Assembly: GCF_041435335.1 (NCBI RefSeq)
Contig: NZ_CP108430.1
Coordinates: forward strand, 2,542,001 to 2,606,000
Source: Streptomyces sp. NBC_01283
GTDB lineage: Bacteria > Actinomycetota > Actinomycetes > Streptomycetales > Streptomycetaceae
DNA: 64,000 bases
Direction of reading: 5' to 3'
Positions 44,331 to 53,090 of this stretch are shown in pieces (position 1 is the stretch's first letter; each line of letters starts with the position of its first letter). The notes beneath the pieces were generated by a model. That model ran no database searches and was not told where the DNA came from. It worked only from the letters and a program-made list of their open reading frames with translations. Position numbers and translations under genes: made by a program.

Positions 44331-45149
44331 ATGTCCCTCACTCTTGGTCCCACCAAGCGCCGTGCCGCAGCCGCCGTGCTGACGGCGGCGCTGCTCGTCC
44401 CGCTCGCCGCCTGCGGCAACGACGACGGCAACGACGGCAAGAAGGACGACAGCGGCAAGAAGTCCTCGGGCTCCGCCGCCCCGAAGGCCGACCTCACCGT
44501 CCTCGCCGCCTCCTCGCTCACCGACGTCTTCAAGACCGCGGGCGCCGCGTACGAGAAGGAGAACCCGGGGACGAAGGTCAACTTCTCCTTCGCCGGTTCG
44601 CAGGAACTGGCCGCCCAGGTCAAGCAGGGCGCCCCTGCCGACGCCCTGGTCACCGCCGACACCAAGACCATGGACGGCCTGAGGCCGGACACCGGCAGCC
44701 CGTCCGTCATCGCCAAGAACCGCCTGGTCATCGCCGCCGGCGAGGGCAACCCAAAGAAGATCGACGCGCTGAAGGACCTCTCCGACAGCAAGCTGAAGGT
44801 CGTCCTCGCCGCACCCGAGGTGCCGGTCGGCCGCTACAGCGAGCAGATCCTGGACGCCCAGAAGATCGACGTGCAGCCGGTCTCGCAGGAGCCCAACGTC
44901 CGCGCGGTCCTCAGCAAGGTCGAGCTGGGCGAGGCGGACGCGGGTCTGGTCTACAAGACCGATGCCGCCACCTCCCCCAAGAAGGTCGACGCGATCAAGA
45001 TCCCGGACGGCGAGAACGCGATCGCCGAGTACCCCGCGGCCACCCTGAAGACGTCGAAGCACGGTGAGGCAGCGGCGGCGTTCGTGAAGTGGCTGGCCAC
45101 GCCCGAGGCCCAGAAGATCCTCCAGGACGCGGGCTTCGAGAAGCCGTAG
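44331..45149 (+). CDS. modA: Molybdate ABC transporter substrate-binding lipoprotein
   Basis: 272 residues. A lipoprotein signal ends VPLAACG (Cys28), followed by a Lys/Asp/Ser linker and the ModA fold: LTVLAASSLTDVFK, KVNFSFAGSQELAAQVKQGAPADALVTAD (oxyanion-binding Ser), PEVPVGRYSEQIL, LGEADAGLVYKTDA and AAFVKWLATPEAQKILQDAGF. Captures molybdate or tungstate outside the membrane for the fused permease/ATPase encoded downstream. GGAG lies upstream of the ATG. Confidence 0.96.
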   Translation: MSLTLGPTKRRAAAAVLTAALLVPLAACGNDDGNDGKKDDSGKKSSGSAAPKADLTVLAASSLTDVFKTAGAAYEKENPGTKVNFSFAGSQELAAQVKQGAPADALVTADTKTMDGLRPDTGSPSVIAKNRLVIAAGEGNPKKIDALKDLSDSKLKVVLAAPEVPVGRYSEQILDAQKIDVQPVSQEPNVRAVLSKVELGEADAGLVYKTDAATSPKKVDAIKIPDGENAIAEYPAATLKTSKHGEAAAAFVKWLATPEAQKILQDAGFEKP

Positions 45150-45325
45150 CCCGTCGGCCCGCCCTTCCGGTGGAGGCCCGCCCTCTTCCGGCCGGACGTG
45201 GCCACACCCGCCGGGGTGAGGGGGCCGACCGCCTCCCCGGTCGGGGGCGTACCGGTCGTCTCCCGGAACGCCCCGGGCGCCCCCTCACCTCGTAGCACCG
45301 CACCGAGCGCACCCCAGGGACCACG

Positions 45326-47326
45326 ATGAAACGCCTGCGTGGCCGCACCGCCGGCCCCCGCACCCCGATCGCCCTCGCGGTCCCCGCGCTGCTCGCCATC
45401 GCGTTCCTGATGCTGCCGCTGCTCGGGATCCTCCTGCGGACCGAGTGGAGCGCGCTCGGGTCCCATCTGGCCAGCGAAGGGACCACGCAGGCGCTGAAGC
45501 TGTCCCTCGTCGTCTCCTTCTGGGCGCTGGGGCTCTCCCTGCTGCTCGGGGTGCCGCTCGCCTGGCTGCTCGCCCGCGTCGACTTTCCCGGCAAGGCGGT
45601 CGTACGTTCCCTCGTGCTGCTGCCGATGGTGCTTCCGCCCACCGTGGGCGGCGTCGCCCTGCTGCTCGCCTTCGGGCGGCGCGGACTGCTCGGCCCGTGG
45701 CTGGAGGGCACGTTCGGGATCACCCTGCCGTTCCACACGTCCGGCGCGGTGCTCGCCGCGACCTTCGTCGCGATGCCGTTCCTCGTCATCAGCCTGGAGG
45801 GCGCGCTCGGCGGCCTCCGCCCCCGTTACGAGGAGACCGCGGCGTCCCTGGGCGCCTCGCCGGTACGGGTGTTCCGCACCGTCACGCTGCCCATGGTCGC
45901 CCCCGGGCTCATCGCGGGAGCCGCCCTGACCTGGGCGCGGGCCCTGGGCGAGTTCGGCGCGACCATCACCTTCGCCGGGAACCTCCCCGGCACCACGCAG
46001 ACCCTGCCCCTCCAGGTGTACCTGCTGCTCCAGGACTCCCCCGAGGCCGCGACCTCCGTGTCGCTGCTGCTGCTCGCCATCGCCATGGCGGTGCTCGTCG
46101 CCCTGCGCGGCCGCTGGATGAGCACTCCGGGCACCCGGCGCCAGGGGCGGTCCGAGCGGCTGCCGGACGAGACGGACCCGCCCGCGCTCCCCGGAGCCGC
46201 CTATGCGGGGCCTGCCGATGCGGGGCCCATTGACGCCGGTCCTGTTGATGCCGCGCCCGCCGACGCCGGGCCCGTGCCGCCGTCCACGGAGCGCTGGTCC
46301 CTGCACGCCGAGGTCACCGGCTTCAACCAGCTCACCCTGGACGCCGAACCGGGCACCACGATCGCCGTCGTCGGACCCAACGGCGCCGGCAAGACCACGC
46401 TGTTGCGCGCGCTCCTCGGGCTCACCCCGCGCGCCCACGCCGAACTCCGGCTGGGCGACACCGACGTCTCCGACCTGCCGCCGCACCGCCGCCACGTCGC
46501 CTGGGTGCCGCAGGACGGCGCCCTCTTCCCGCACATGAGCGCCCTCGCCAACACGGCGTACGGGCCGCGTGCGCTGGGTGTCCCGCGGGCCGAGGCCCGG
46601 CGGCACGCGCAGGAGTGGCTCGACCGGCTCGACGTCGGGCACCTCGCGCACCGCAGGCCGGCCCAGGTCTCCGGCGGCCAGGCCCAACGAGTGGCGCTGG
46701 CACGGGCGTTGGCGGCCCAGCCCCGGCTGCTCCTGCTCGACGAACCGCTCGCCGCACTCGACCAGACGACCCGGGCCCATGTGCGCCACACCCTGCGCAC
46801 GCACCTCGACACCTTCGGCGGCGTCTGCCTGATCGTCACGCACGACCCCGTCGAGGCGGTGTCCCTCGCCGACCGGGTGCTCGTACTCGACCAGGGGCTC
46901 GCCCTGCAGGACGAGGCACCCGCCGAAGTGACCCGGCACCCCCGCTCTCCATGGGTGGCCAGGATGCTGGGCCGCAACGCCTGGTCCGGCACCGCGGTGC
47001 CCGAGGGGCTCGCCCTGCCCGGCGGCGGGACCCTCGTGATCGCCGACCCGCTCCCGCCGGGCACCGAGGCGTTGGCGATCATCGCGCCGGAGGCGGTCTC
47101 CGTGCACCGCGACAGGCCCACCGGCAGCCCCCGCAACGTCTGGCCCGGCACCATCCGCGAGATCACCACCAGCGGCAGCCGGCTCCGCCTGCTGATCACC
47201 TCGCCCCAGGCACCCGACCTGGTCGCCGAGATCACCCCGCAGGCGGCGGCCGAACTCGGCCTCACCGACGGGACGCGGGTATGGACCAGCGTGAAGGCGA
47301 CGGAGACCACGGTCGTGCCCACCTGA
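45326..47326 (+). CDS. modBC: Fused molybdate permease-ATPase (ModB-ModC)
   Basis: 666 residues. Residues about 1-265 form the ModB permease (six helices; EETAASLGASPVRVFRTVTLPMVAPGLIAGAALTWARALGEFGATITFAGN is the coupling EAA loop). A linker of AGP/DAGP repeats (about 283-315) joins the ModC ATPase: Walker A GPNGAGKTT, signature VSGGQAQRVALARAL, Walker B LLLLDEPLAALD, H-loop THDPVEA. A TOBE domain ends the protein (WPGTIREITTSGSRLRLLI). Most bacteria encode ModB and ModC separately. The 176-bp gap from modA holds GC hairpins (for example CCGACC/GGTCGG at 45225-45244) that may lower downstream expression. Confidence 0.95.
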   Translation: MKRLRGRTAGPRTPIALAVPALLAIAFLMLPLLGILLRTEWSALGSHLASEGTTQALKLSLVVSFWALGLSLLLGVPLAWLLARVDFPGKAVVRSLVLLPMVLPPTVGGVALLLAFGRRGLLGPWLEGTFGITLPFHTSGAVLAATFVAMPFLVISLEGALGGLRPRYEETAASLGASPVRVFRTVTLPMVAPGLIAGAALTWARALGEFGATITFAGNLPGTTQTLPLQVYLLLQDSPEAATSVSLLLLAIAMAVLVALRGRWMSTPGTRRQGRSERLPDETDPPALPGAAYAGPADAGPIDAGPVDAAPADAGPVPPSTERWSLHAEVTGFNQLTLDAEPGTTIAVVGPNGAGKTTLLRALLGLTPRAHAELRLGDTDVSDLPPHRRHVAWVPQDGALFPHMSALANTAYGPRALGVPRAEARRHAQEWLDRLDVGHLAHRRPAQVSGGQAQRVALARALAAQPRLLLLDEPLAALDQTTRAHVRHTLRTHLDTFGGVCLIVTHDPVEAVSLADRVLVLDQGLALQDEAPAEVTRHPRSPWVARMLGRNAWSGTAVPEGLALPGGGTLVIADPLPPGTEALAIIAPEAVSVHRDRPTGSPRNVWPGTIREITTSGSRLRLLITSPQAPDLVAEITPQAAAELGLTDGTRVWTSVKATETTVVPT

Positions 47327-47361
47327 GCCGCCCGGCTCCGCACCCCGTCACCGAGGTGGCG

Positions 47362-48270
47362 TCAGCCGAAGAGCTCGTGGTCGGCCAGGACCTCGGCGAT
47401 CAGCCGCCGGTCGACGGCCGCCCGCTCCGGATCGGTGTCGATGTTCCCGGTCAGGGTCAGCAGGCACTTCCACAGCAGCCAGCCGCGGGCCCGCGCCCAG
47501 GTGCCCTCGTCGTGGCCGACCGCGCGCCGGAACGCCTCCCGGCTCTCCCCCGAGAACATCCCCCACGCGATGACCAGGTCGCAGGCCGGGTCTCCGACGC
47601 CCGACGTGCCGAAGTCGATGACGGCGGTGAGCCTGCCGTCGGCGACCAGGAGATTGCCCGGCGCGATGTCGCCGTGGAACCACACGGGCGTCCCGCGCCA
47701 CTCGGCGGCGAGGGCGGCTTCCCAGACGGTCGCCGCCCTGCCGGTGTCGACGTATCCCTCCAGTGCGGCGAGGCACCGCCGGGTCTCGTCGTCGTAGTAC
47801 GCCGGTGACGCCCCTCGGTACCAGCTGTGCTCGCCCGCGAGCGGGCCGCCGGTGGCGTCGCAGCGCTGGAGGGCGAGGATGAACTCGGCGACGGAGAGAG
47901 CGAACCGGGCCATGTCGTCGATGCGTCCGCGCGCGGCCGTCTCACCGGCCAGCCAGCCGCGGACGGACCACGGGTAGGGATAGCCCTCGCCCGGTGCGCC
48001 CTCGCCCAGGATCGGCGGGACGGCGAACGGCAGGGACGGCGCGAGCCGGGGCAGCCACTCGTTCTCCTTGGCCACCGCGGGCACATAACCGGCGGCGGTG
48101 GGCAGCCGGGCCGTCAGGCTGTCGCCGAGGCGGTAGGTCCGGTTGTCCCAGCCGTCGACCTCCACCGGCCTGACCGGAAGGTCGCGCCACTGCGGGAACT
48201 GCTCTGCGATCAAACGCTTCACCAGCGCTGCGTCGATTCCGGCGCGGCCGTCGGGAGGAGTCGGAACCAT
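47362..48270 (-). CDS. Aminoglycoside phosphotransferase (APH) family protein
   Basis: 302 residues. Kinase-like fold with VEVDGWDNRTYRLGDSLTARLPTA (ATP lobe Lys replaced by Arg context), the Brenner-type catalytic loop FHGDIAPGNLLV at about 218 and the metal Asp in VIDFGTSGVGDPACDL. The family phosphorylates antibiotics, sugars or choline; sequence alone does not give a substrate. Start chosen at the ATG MVPTPPDGRAG; the in-frame ATG 26 codons upstream lies in the divergent promoter. Convergent with modBC. Confidence 0.85.
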   Translation of the reverse strand: MVPTPPDGRAGIDAALVKRLIAEQFPQWRDLPVRPVEVDGWDNRTYRLGDSLTARLPTAAGYVPAVAKENEWLPRLAPSLPFAVPPILGEGAPGEGYPYPWSVRGWLAGETAARGRIDDMARFALSVAEFILALQRCDATGGPLAGEHSWYRGASPAYYDDETRRCLAALEGYVDTGRAATVWEAALAAEWRGTPVWFHGDIAPGNLLVADGRLTAVIDFGTSGVGDPACDLVIAWGMFSGESREAFRRAVGHDEGTWARARGWLLWKCLLTLTGNIDTDPERAAVDRRLIAEVLADHELFG

Positions 48271-48385
48271 GCGGGGATCATCACCTCCTGCGATCGCGTC
48301 CCGCAACGAATTATCGAGTTGTCGAGCGATTGGAACGACTTCAGTCAACAGTGATCACGACGGCCGTGGTGCCTCGCGCGGACCC

Positions 48386-48398
48386 TAGGCTCTGCCCC
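48386..48398 (+). promoter_or_regulatory. Leaderless promoter of the MEDS-STAS gene
   Basis: TAGGCT (48386-48391) stands 7 nt before the ATG and no ribosome site is present; transcription would begin at or next to the start codon. Confidence 0.55.
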
Positions 48399-49262
48399 AT
48401 GGATGCCAGTTCTGTGACCAGGACGGTCTCCGTCACCCGTATGAACTCCGGGGACCACGCCTGCCTCGGATTCGACGACGACGAAACCCGCTGGGAACTC
48501 CGAGCCGCGTACGCCGACATCGGTCTGTCGCGCGGCGAGCAGGTGGTGTTCTTCACCGACCGGACCACCACTCCCGCCCTCGCGGCCGAGCGGCTGAGCG
48601 GCGGCGGCTTCCCGCTGGGCCCCGCTCTGATGGACGGACGGCTCGCCGTGGTCAACGAAGTTCCCGGGTTCGACCCGGACACCGGCTTCGACCCGGACGA
48701 ACGGGCCAAGACCTGGGTCGAGTTGACGGACAGAGCACGCCACGACGGCTTCTCCGGCATCCGGGTGGTCGGCGACATGGGCTGGGCCGCCGAACCGGGC
48801 GTCGACCAGGAACTCCTGGTCGACTACGAGACCGGGCTCTCGCCGCTCTTCGCCGAGATCGGGTTCACCGCCATCTGCGAGTACGACCGGCGGAAATTCG
48901 GCGACGACCTCATGGACCGGGTCCGCCACGCGCACCCCAAACAGATCCTGCGACACCTCGGCGCCCTGGACATCACCCGGACCGGCACCGAACTGCGGGT
49001 CGCCGGAGACGTCGACCTCGCCACGCGCGAGGAGTTCGACTCGGCGCTCGCGCAGGCCCTGACCGGACCGGACCGCCCCCGCGTGCTCGATCTCTCCGAG
49101 TTGTGCTTCATGGACGTACACGCCGCATCGACGCTGGTGCGGCTCGCGGGCCGGCTGCCCCGCGACCACCTCCTCGCGGTTCGCTCCCGGCCCGAGCAGG
49201 ACAAAGTGATACGGCTCTGCGGAGCCGTCGATGTACCTCAACTCGGCCTGGGCGAAGGGTGA
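48399..49262 (+). CDS. MEDS-STAS anti-sigma factor antagonist
   Basis: 287 residues. The N-terminal MEDS domain (residues about 12-185: NSGDHACLGFDDDETRWELRAAYADIGLSRGEQVVFFTD ... RVVGDMGWAAEPGVDQELLVDYETGLSPLF ... ICEYDRRKF) is a sensory domain first described in DcmR. The C-terminal STAS domain (TELRVAGDVDLATREEFDSALAQAL ... VLDLSELCFMDVHAASTLVRLA) has the usual loop, with Asp-Val-His-Ala in place of the common phosphorylatable Ser, so phosphorylation may not occur. Followed by a HATPase gene with a GTGA overlap: a partner-switching pair. Confidence 0.88.
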   Translation: MDASSVTRTVSVTRMNSGDHACLGFDDDETRWELRAAYADIGLSRGEQVVFFTDRTTTPALAAERLSGGGFPLGPALMDGRLAVVNEVPGFDPDTGFDPDERAKTWVELTDRARHDGFSGIRVVGDMGWAAEPGVDQELLVDYETGLSPLFAEIGFTAICEYDRRKFGDDLMDRVRHAHPKQILRHLGALDITRTGTELRVAGDVDLATREEFDSALAQALTGPDRPRVLDLSELCFMDVHAASTLVRLAGRLPRDHLLAVRSRPEQDKVIRLCGAVDVPQLGLGEG

Positions 49263-49759
49263 TCCGCGAAGTGATCCTCAACCGCGGTATCGGCAACGAC
49301 GACAACGGCGGTGACCCCGCCCTGCACCGGGAGCACATCGACATCACCCTCTCCCCCACACCGGGGAGGGCGCCGCTCCTCGAACTCCCCTTCACCATGG
49401 CCGACTTGGCACGGCTGCGGCTTCAGGTCACCCGTCGCGCCGAGGACGCGGGCCTCTGCGACCCCCGACTCAGCGACTTCGTGCTCGCCGTGCACGAGGT
49501 CGCGAGCAACGCCGTCGTGCACGGCGGCGGCAAGGGCCGCATCCAACTCGCACACACGGCCCAGGGGTTGCGGTGCGTCATCGCGGACAGCGGCCCGGGG
49601 CTGACCCGGGCGAAGCCCTGCGAGGCGGCCACCCTGCCCGACGGCGACGAGGCCGAGAGCGGCCGGGGCCTGTGGCTGGCCCAGGCCCTCACGGACCACT
49701 TCGACGTCTCGGTCTGCCCGGCCGGGACCAAGGTCACGCTGGTGGCGCTGCTGTCCTGA
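49259..49759 (+). CDS. Anti-sigma ATP-binding protein (RsbW-like), partner of MEDS-STAS
   Basis: 166 residues from a GTG that overlaps the STAS stop (GTGA). HATPase_c: FTMADLARLRLQVTRRAEDAGL, N-box FVLAVHEVASNAVVHGGGKG with Glu and Asn, G1 VIADSGPGL and G2 SGRGLWLAQAL. RsbW-type proteins bind sigma factors and phosphorylate or bind STAS antagonists. Coupling to the upstream gene argues for direct interaction. No sigma gene is adjacent. Confidence 0.9.
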   Translation: MIREVILNRGIGNDDNGGDPALHREHIDITLSPTPGRAPLLELPFTMADLARLRLQVTRRAEDAGLCDPRLSDFVLAVHEVASNAVVHGGGKGRIQLAHTAQGLRCVIADSGPGLTRAKPCEAATLPDGDEAESGRGLWLAQALTDHFDVSVCPAGTKVTLVALLS

Positions 49760-49780
49760 GCCGGGCCGCGCGGCCCGGCT
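49759..49780. terminator. Bidirectional terminator, 22-bp perfect palindrome
   Basis: A 22-bp perfect GC palindrome (arms starting AGCCGGGCC) between the convergent HATPase and LacI genes, beginning at the last base of the HATPase stop and ending 5 bp before the LacI stop. Confidence 0.8.
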
Positions 49781-49784
49781 CCGC

Positions 49785-50837
49785 TCACGCCGAGGCCCGC
49801 TCGACCAGCGCCGGACGGAACACCATCGACAGCGGCACCACTCCCGGCCGCTTGATCCGCCCCAGCAGCAGCCGGGCCATCTCGGCGGCCATCTCCTCCA
49901 CCGGCTGCCGGACCGTGGTCAGGGCGGGCTCACAGGCCCCGGCGGCCTCGCTGTCGTCGAAGCCGACCACCGCGACGTCCCGCGGCAGCCGCCTGCCCGC
50001 CCGCAACAGGGTCTGCAGCGCACCCTGCGCCATCAGGTCCGATGCCACGAACACGCCGTCCAGGTCGGGGAGTTGGTCCAGCAGGCGCCGTGTCGCCTCC
50101 GCACCGCCCACCCGGGTGAAGTCGGCCTCCGCCCAGGGCGCGTCGGTGATGCCGTGCGCGGCCAGCGCGTCACGGAACCCTGCGAGGCGTTCCTGGGCGG
50201 CCGGCATGTCCTGCGGCCCCGCGATGCTGCCGATCCTGCGGCGGCCTCCGGCGACCAGCCGGTCGACGGCCATCCGCGCCCCCGCCCGCTGGTCCACCTC
50301 CACATACGGCAGCGGGACCGTCTGGGCCGGGCGCCCGGCGAGCACGGCGGGCAGGCCGGTCTCCGCGAGCAGCCGGGGCAGCGGGTCGGAGGCGTGCGAG
50401 GAGACGAGCACCGTGCCGTCCACATGACCTTGGCGCAGATACGACAGCAGCTGCCGGCGCGAGGTGTCGTCGTCCACCAGCATCAGGACCATCTGGACCC
50501 CGGCCGGGCGCAGCACGTCGAGGAGCCCGCCGACCACCCGGCCGAAGTGGGGGTCGGTGAACATCCGGCCGACGAAGGGAGCCTCGACCGGCCTGCGCTC
50601 ACGCTCGGACACCACCAGGGCGATGGAGTCGGTCCGCTGGGTCACCAGGGAGCGGGCGGCCTGATTGGGGACGTAGCCGGTGGCCTCGACCGCCTCCTCC
50701 ACCTTGCGGCGCAGCACCGGGTCGACGGTGGGCGCGCCGTTCACGACCCGGGAGACGGTGGCGCGCGACACTCCGGCCGTCCGGGCCACGTCCTCCAGGG
50801 TCACGGGGCGTGCGGGGCGCAGGGCGTCGGCAGTCAC
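49785..50837 (-). CDS. LacI-family regulator of beta-glucan utilisation
   Basis: 350 residues. HTH VTLEDVARTAGVSRATVSRVVNGAPTV and hinge VPNQAARSLVTQRT, then a sugar-binding effector domain (VVGFDDSEAAGACEPALTTVRQPVEEM). The GTG start has no ribosome site; TATAAA 6 nt upstream suggests a leaderless mRNA. It is divergent from the GH55 gene, whose promoter carries GAGAGAGCGCTCTCTC, the central-CG palindrome expected of this family (compare CebR TGGGAGCGCTCCCA). Likely releases DNA on binding laminari-oligosaccharides. Confidence 0.9.
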   Translation of the reverse strand: MTADALRPARPVTLEDVARTAGVSRATVSRVVNGAPTVDPVLRRKVEEAVEATGYVPNQAARSLVTQRTDSIALVVSERERRPVEAPFVGRMFTDPHFGRVVGGLLDVLRPAGVQMVLMLVDDDTSRRQLLSYLRQGHVDGTVLVSSHASDPLPRLLAETGLPAVLAGRPAQTVPLPYVEVDQRAGARMAVDRLVAGGRRRIGSIAGPQDMPAAQERLAGFRDALAAHGITDAPWAEADFTRVGGAEATRRLLDQLPDLDGVFVASDLMAQGALQTLLRAGRRLPRDVAVVGFDDSEAAGACEPALTTVRQPVEEMAAEMARLLLGRIKRPGVVPLSMVFRPALVERASA

Positions 50838-51043
50838 TGGGTCTTTATAGCAACCGGGCCGGGCGGGCGTTCGGGTCCCGGCGCCTGACGGCCCATCAAC
50901 TCGGGGTGCGGCGCGTGCTGTTGGTCAACCCCTCCCAACTGTCGGACATAACGCCCAGGCCAGCGCGATTGACGCCAACTTGCCCACAGGGGCACCTAGT
51001 TGACTTCTCCCCACCCAGCCAGCGCGACATCGTGCGCACCCCC

Positions 51044-51072
51044 TTGACGCGCCTTGTCCCAGACACAACTAT
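51044..51072 (+). promoter_or_regulatory. Putative promoter of the glucanase genes
   Basis: TTGACG, a 17-bp spacer, then AACTAT; the predicted start falls at about 51079, at the edge of the LacI operator. Confidence 0.45.
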
Positions 51073-51079
51073 CCAACGC

Positions 51080-51095
51080 GAGAGAGCGCTCTCTC
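51080..51095. promoter_or_regulatory. LacI operator GAGAGAGCGCTCTCTC
   Basis: A 16-bp perfect palindrome with the central GC/CG step typical of LacI-family operators, just after the predicted transcription start of the GH55 gene. Confidence 0.8.
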
Positions 51096-51104
51096 ATCGA
51101 TCAC

Positions 51105-51121
51105 CGTTCAGGTTCTGAACG
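51105..51121. promoter_or_regulatory. Second palindrome CGTTCAGGTTCTGAACG
   Basis: 7-bp arms around GTT, in the 5' untranslated region of the GH55 gene, 10 bp after the LacI operator. Unassigned; could be a second regulator's site. Confidence 0.45.
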
Positions 51122-51229
51122 TAAGCCGAACGCATGCGGCACCGCTCTGCCCCACTGACTCCGGAGCGGCGCCCACCCCCACCACCAGCACTTCCCGCAC
51201 CCGTCACGCAGCCACCAGGGAGACTTGCC

Positions 51230-53044
51230 ATGTCCGAGCACCAGCCCTCGCCCGCCGCGAAATCCACGCTCTCCCGTCGCTCCGCCCTGGCCGCCGCTCT
51301 GGCGGTCCCGGCCACCGGTCTGCTCGCCTCCCAGGCGGTCGCCGCTCCCGACTCGCCCCCGGCGCGGGTCCCCGCCGCGCGCCGCCCGCAGCCGGCGAAC
51401 GCCCTCGCCCCCGACTTCGGTCCGAACGTCATCGTCTTCGGCCCCTCCACCGGCGGCATCCAGGGGAAGCTCGACGAGATCTTCAAGAAGCAGGAGTCGG
51501 CGCAGTTCGCCGCCGGCCGCTACGCCCTGCTGTTCAAGCCGGGGACCTACAACGGCCTCAACGCCCAGATCGGCTTCTACACCTCGATCATGGGCCTGGG
51601 CCTCTCCCCCGACGACACCCACTTCAACGGCGACGTCACCGTCGACGCGGGCTGGTTCAACGGAAACGCCACGCAGAACTTCTGGCGCTCGGCGGAGAAC
51701 CTCTCCCTCTCCCCGGTCAGCGGAGCCAACCGCTGGGCCGTCTCCCAGGCCGCGCCGTTCCGCCGCATGCACGTGCGCGGCGACCTGAACCTCGCGCCCA
51801 ACGGCTACGGCTGGGCCAGCGGCGGCTACATCGCCGACAGCCGGATCGACGGCACCGTCCAGCCCTACTCCCAGCAGCAGTGGTACACCCGCGACAGCTC
51901 GATCGGCGGCTGGCTCAACGCGGTGTGGAACATGGTCTTCTCCGGGGTGGAGGGCGCGCCCGGCGACTCCTTCCCCAACCCTCCCTACACCACCCTGAAC
52001 AACACCCCGTACTCCCGCGAGAAGCCCTTCCTCTACCTCGACGGCGCGGAGTACAAGGTCTTCCTTCCCGCCCTGCGCACCAACGCCCGGGGCACCAGCT
52101 GGGGCCACGGCACCCCGCAGGGCCAGTCCCTCTCCCTCTCCGCCTTCTACCTCGCCAAGCCGGGCGACAGCGCGGCCACCCTCAACGCCGCACTCGACCG
52201 GGGGCTCCACCTCCTGCTCACCCCCGGCATCTACCACCTCGACCGGCCGATCGAGGTCAAGAAGGCGAACACCGTCGTCCTCGGGCTCGGTTACGCCACC
52301 CTCATACCGGACGGCGGGGTCACCGCGGTGAAGACCGCCGACGTCGACGGGGTGCGGCTGGCCGGGTTCCTGGTCGACGCCGGGCCGCAGAACTCCCGGA
52401 CGCTCGTCGAGATCGGCCCGTCGGGCGCGGGCGCCTCGCACGTCGGCAACCCGACCACCGTGCAGGACGTGTTCATCCGCATCGGCGGTGCGGGCGCGGG
52501 CAAGGCCACCACCAGCATGGTGGTCAACAGCCGCCACACCATCGTCGACCACACCTGGATCTGGCGCGCCGACCACGGGGACGGCGTCGGCTGGGAGACC
52601 AACCGGGCCGACTACGGAGTCGTCGTCAACGGCGCGGACGTGCTGGCCACCGGCCTGTTCGTGGAGCACTTCAACAAGTACGACGTGCAGTGGAACGGCG
52701 AGCGCGGGCGCACGATCTTCTACCAGAACGAGAAGGCGTACGACGCCCCCAACCAGGCCGCCATCCAGAACGGCGGCATCAGGGGCTTCGCCTCGTACAA
52801 GGTCGCCGACTCCGTCAACACCCATGAGGGCTGGGGACTCGGCAGCTACTGCTACTACAACGTCGACCCGACGATCGTGCAGGAACACGGCTTCGCCGCA
52901 CCGAACAAGTCAGGGGTGAAGTTCCATCACCTGCTCGTCGTCTCGCTCGGCGGCAAGGGTCAGTACGCGCACGTCATCAACTCGACCGGTGCTCCCACGT
53001 CGGGGTCCAACACGGTGCCGTCCACGGTGGTCTCCTTCCCCTGA
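51230..53044 (+). CDS. GH55 exo-beta-1,3-glucanase, Tat-secreted
   Basis: 604 residues with a twin-arginine signal (LSRRSALAAALAVPATGLLASQAVA). Two right-handed beta-helix halves, as in GH55 laminarinases; length and layout match the Streptomyces enzyme SacteLam55A as I recall it. A Glu in FYQNEKAYDAP falls at residue 501, next to the position of the reported general acid Glu502 of that enzyme. GH55 enzymes release glucose or short oligomers from beta-1,3-glucan. Such proteins are often misnamed adenylyl cyclase in databases. AGGGAG precedes the ATG. First gene of the LacI-controlled glucan locus. Confidence 0.82.
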   Translation: MSEHQPSPAAKSTLSRRSALAAALAVPATGLLASQAVAAPDSPPARVPAARRPQPANALAPDFGPNVIVFGPSTGGIQGKLDEIFKKQESAQFAAGRYALLFKPGTYNGLNAQIGFYTSIMGLGLSPDDTHFNGDVTVDAGWFNGNATQNFWRSAENLSLSPVSGANRWAVSQAAPFRRMHVRGDLNLAPNGYGWASGGYIADSRIDGTVQPYSQQQWYTRDSSIGGWLNAVWNMVFSGVEGAPGDSFPNPPYTTLNNTPYSREKPFLYLDGAEYKVFLPALRTNARGTSWGHGTPQGQSLSLSAFYLAKPGDSAATLNAALDRGLHLLLTPGIYHLDRPIEVKKANTVVLGLGYATLIPDGGVTAVKTADVDGVRLAGFLVDAGPQNSRTLVEIGPSGAGASHVGNPTTVQDVFIRIGGAGAGKATTSMVVNSRHTIVDHTWIWRADHGDGVGWETNRADYGVVVNGADVLATGLFVEHFNKYDVQWNGERGRTIFYQNEKAYDAPNQAAIQNGGIRGFASYKVADSVNTHEGWGLGSYCYYNVDPTIVQEHGFAAPNKSGVKFHHLLVVSLGGKGQYAHVINSTGAPTSGSNTVPSTVVSFP

Positions 53045-53090
53045 ACCACCCTCCCCCTTCAGCCAGTTCACCCACCGCAAGGAGAGCAGC

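Larger units (their letters stand above)
50838..51229. other. Control region between the LacI and GH55 genes
   Basis: No coding potential. It contains the LacI-side TATAAA box, a GH55-side TTGACG (51044-51049) with AACTAT 17 bp later, an operator palindrome and a second palindrome, plus several GTTGAC/CAACTT-type short repeats between 50918 and 51003. Confidence 0.7.
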
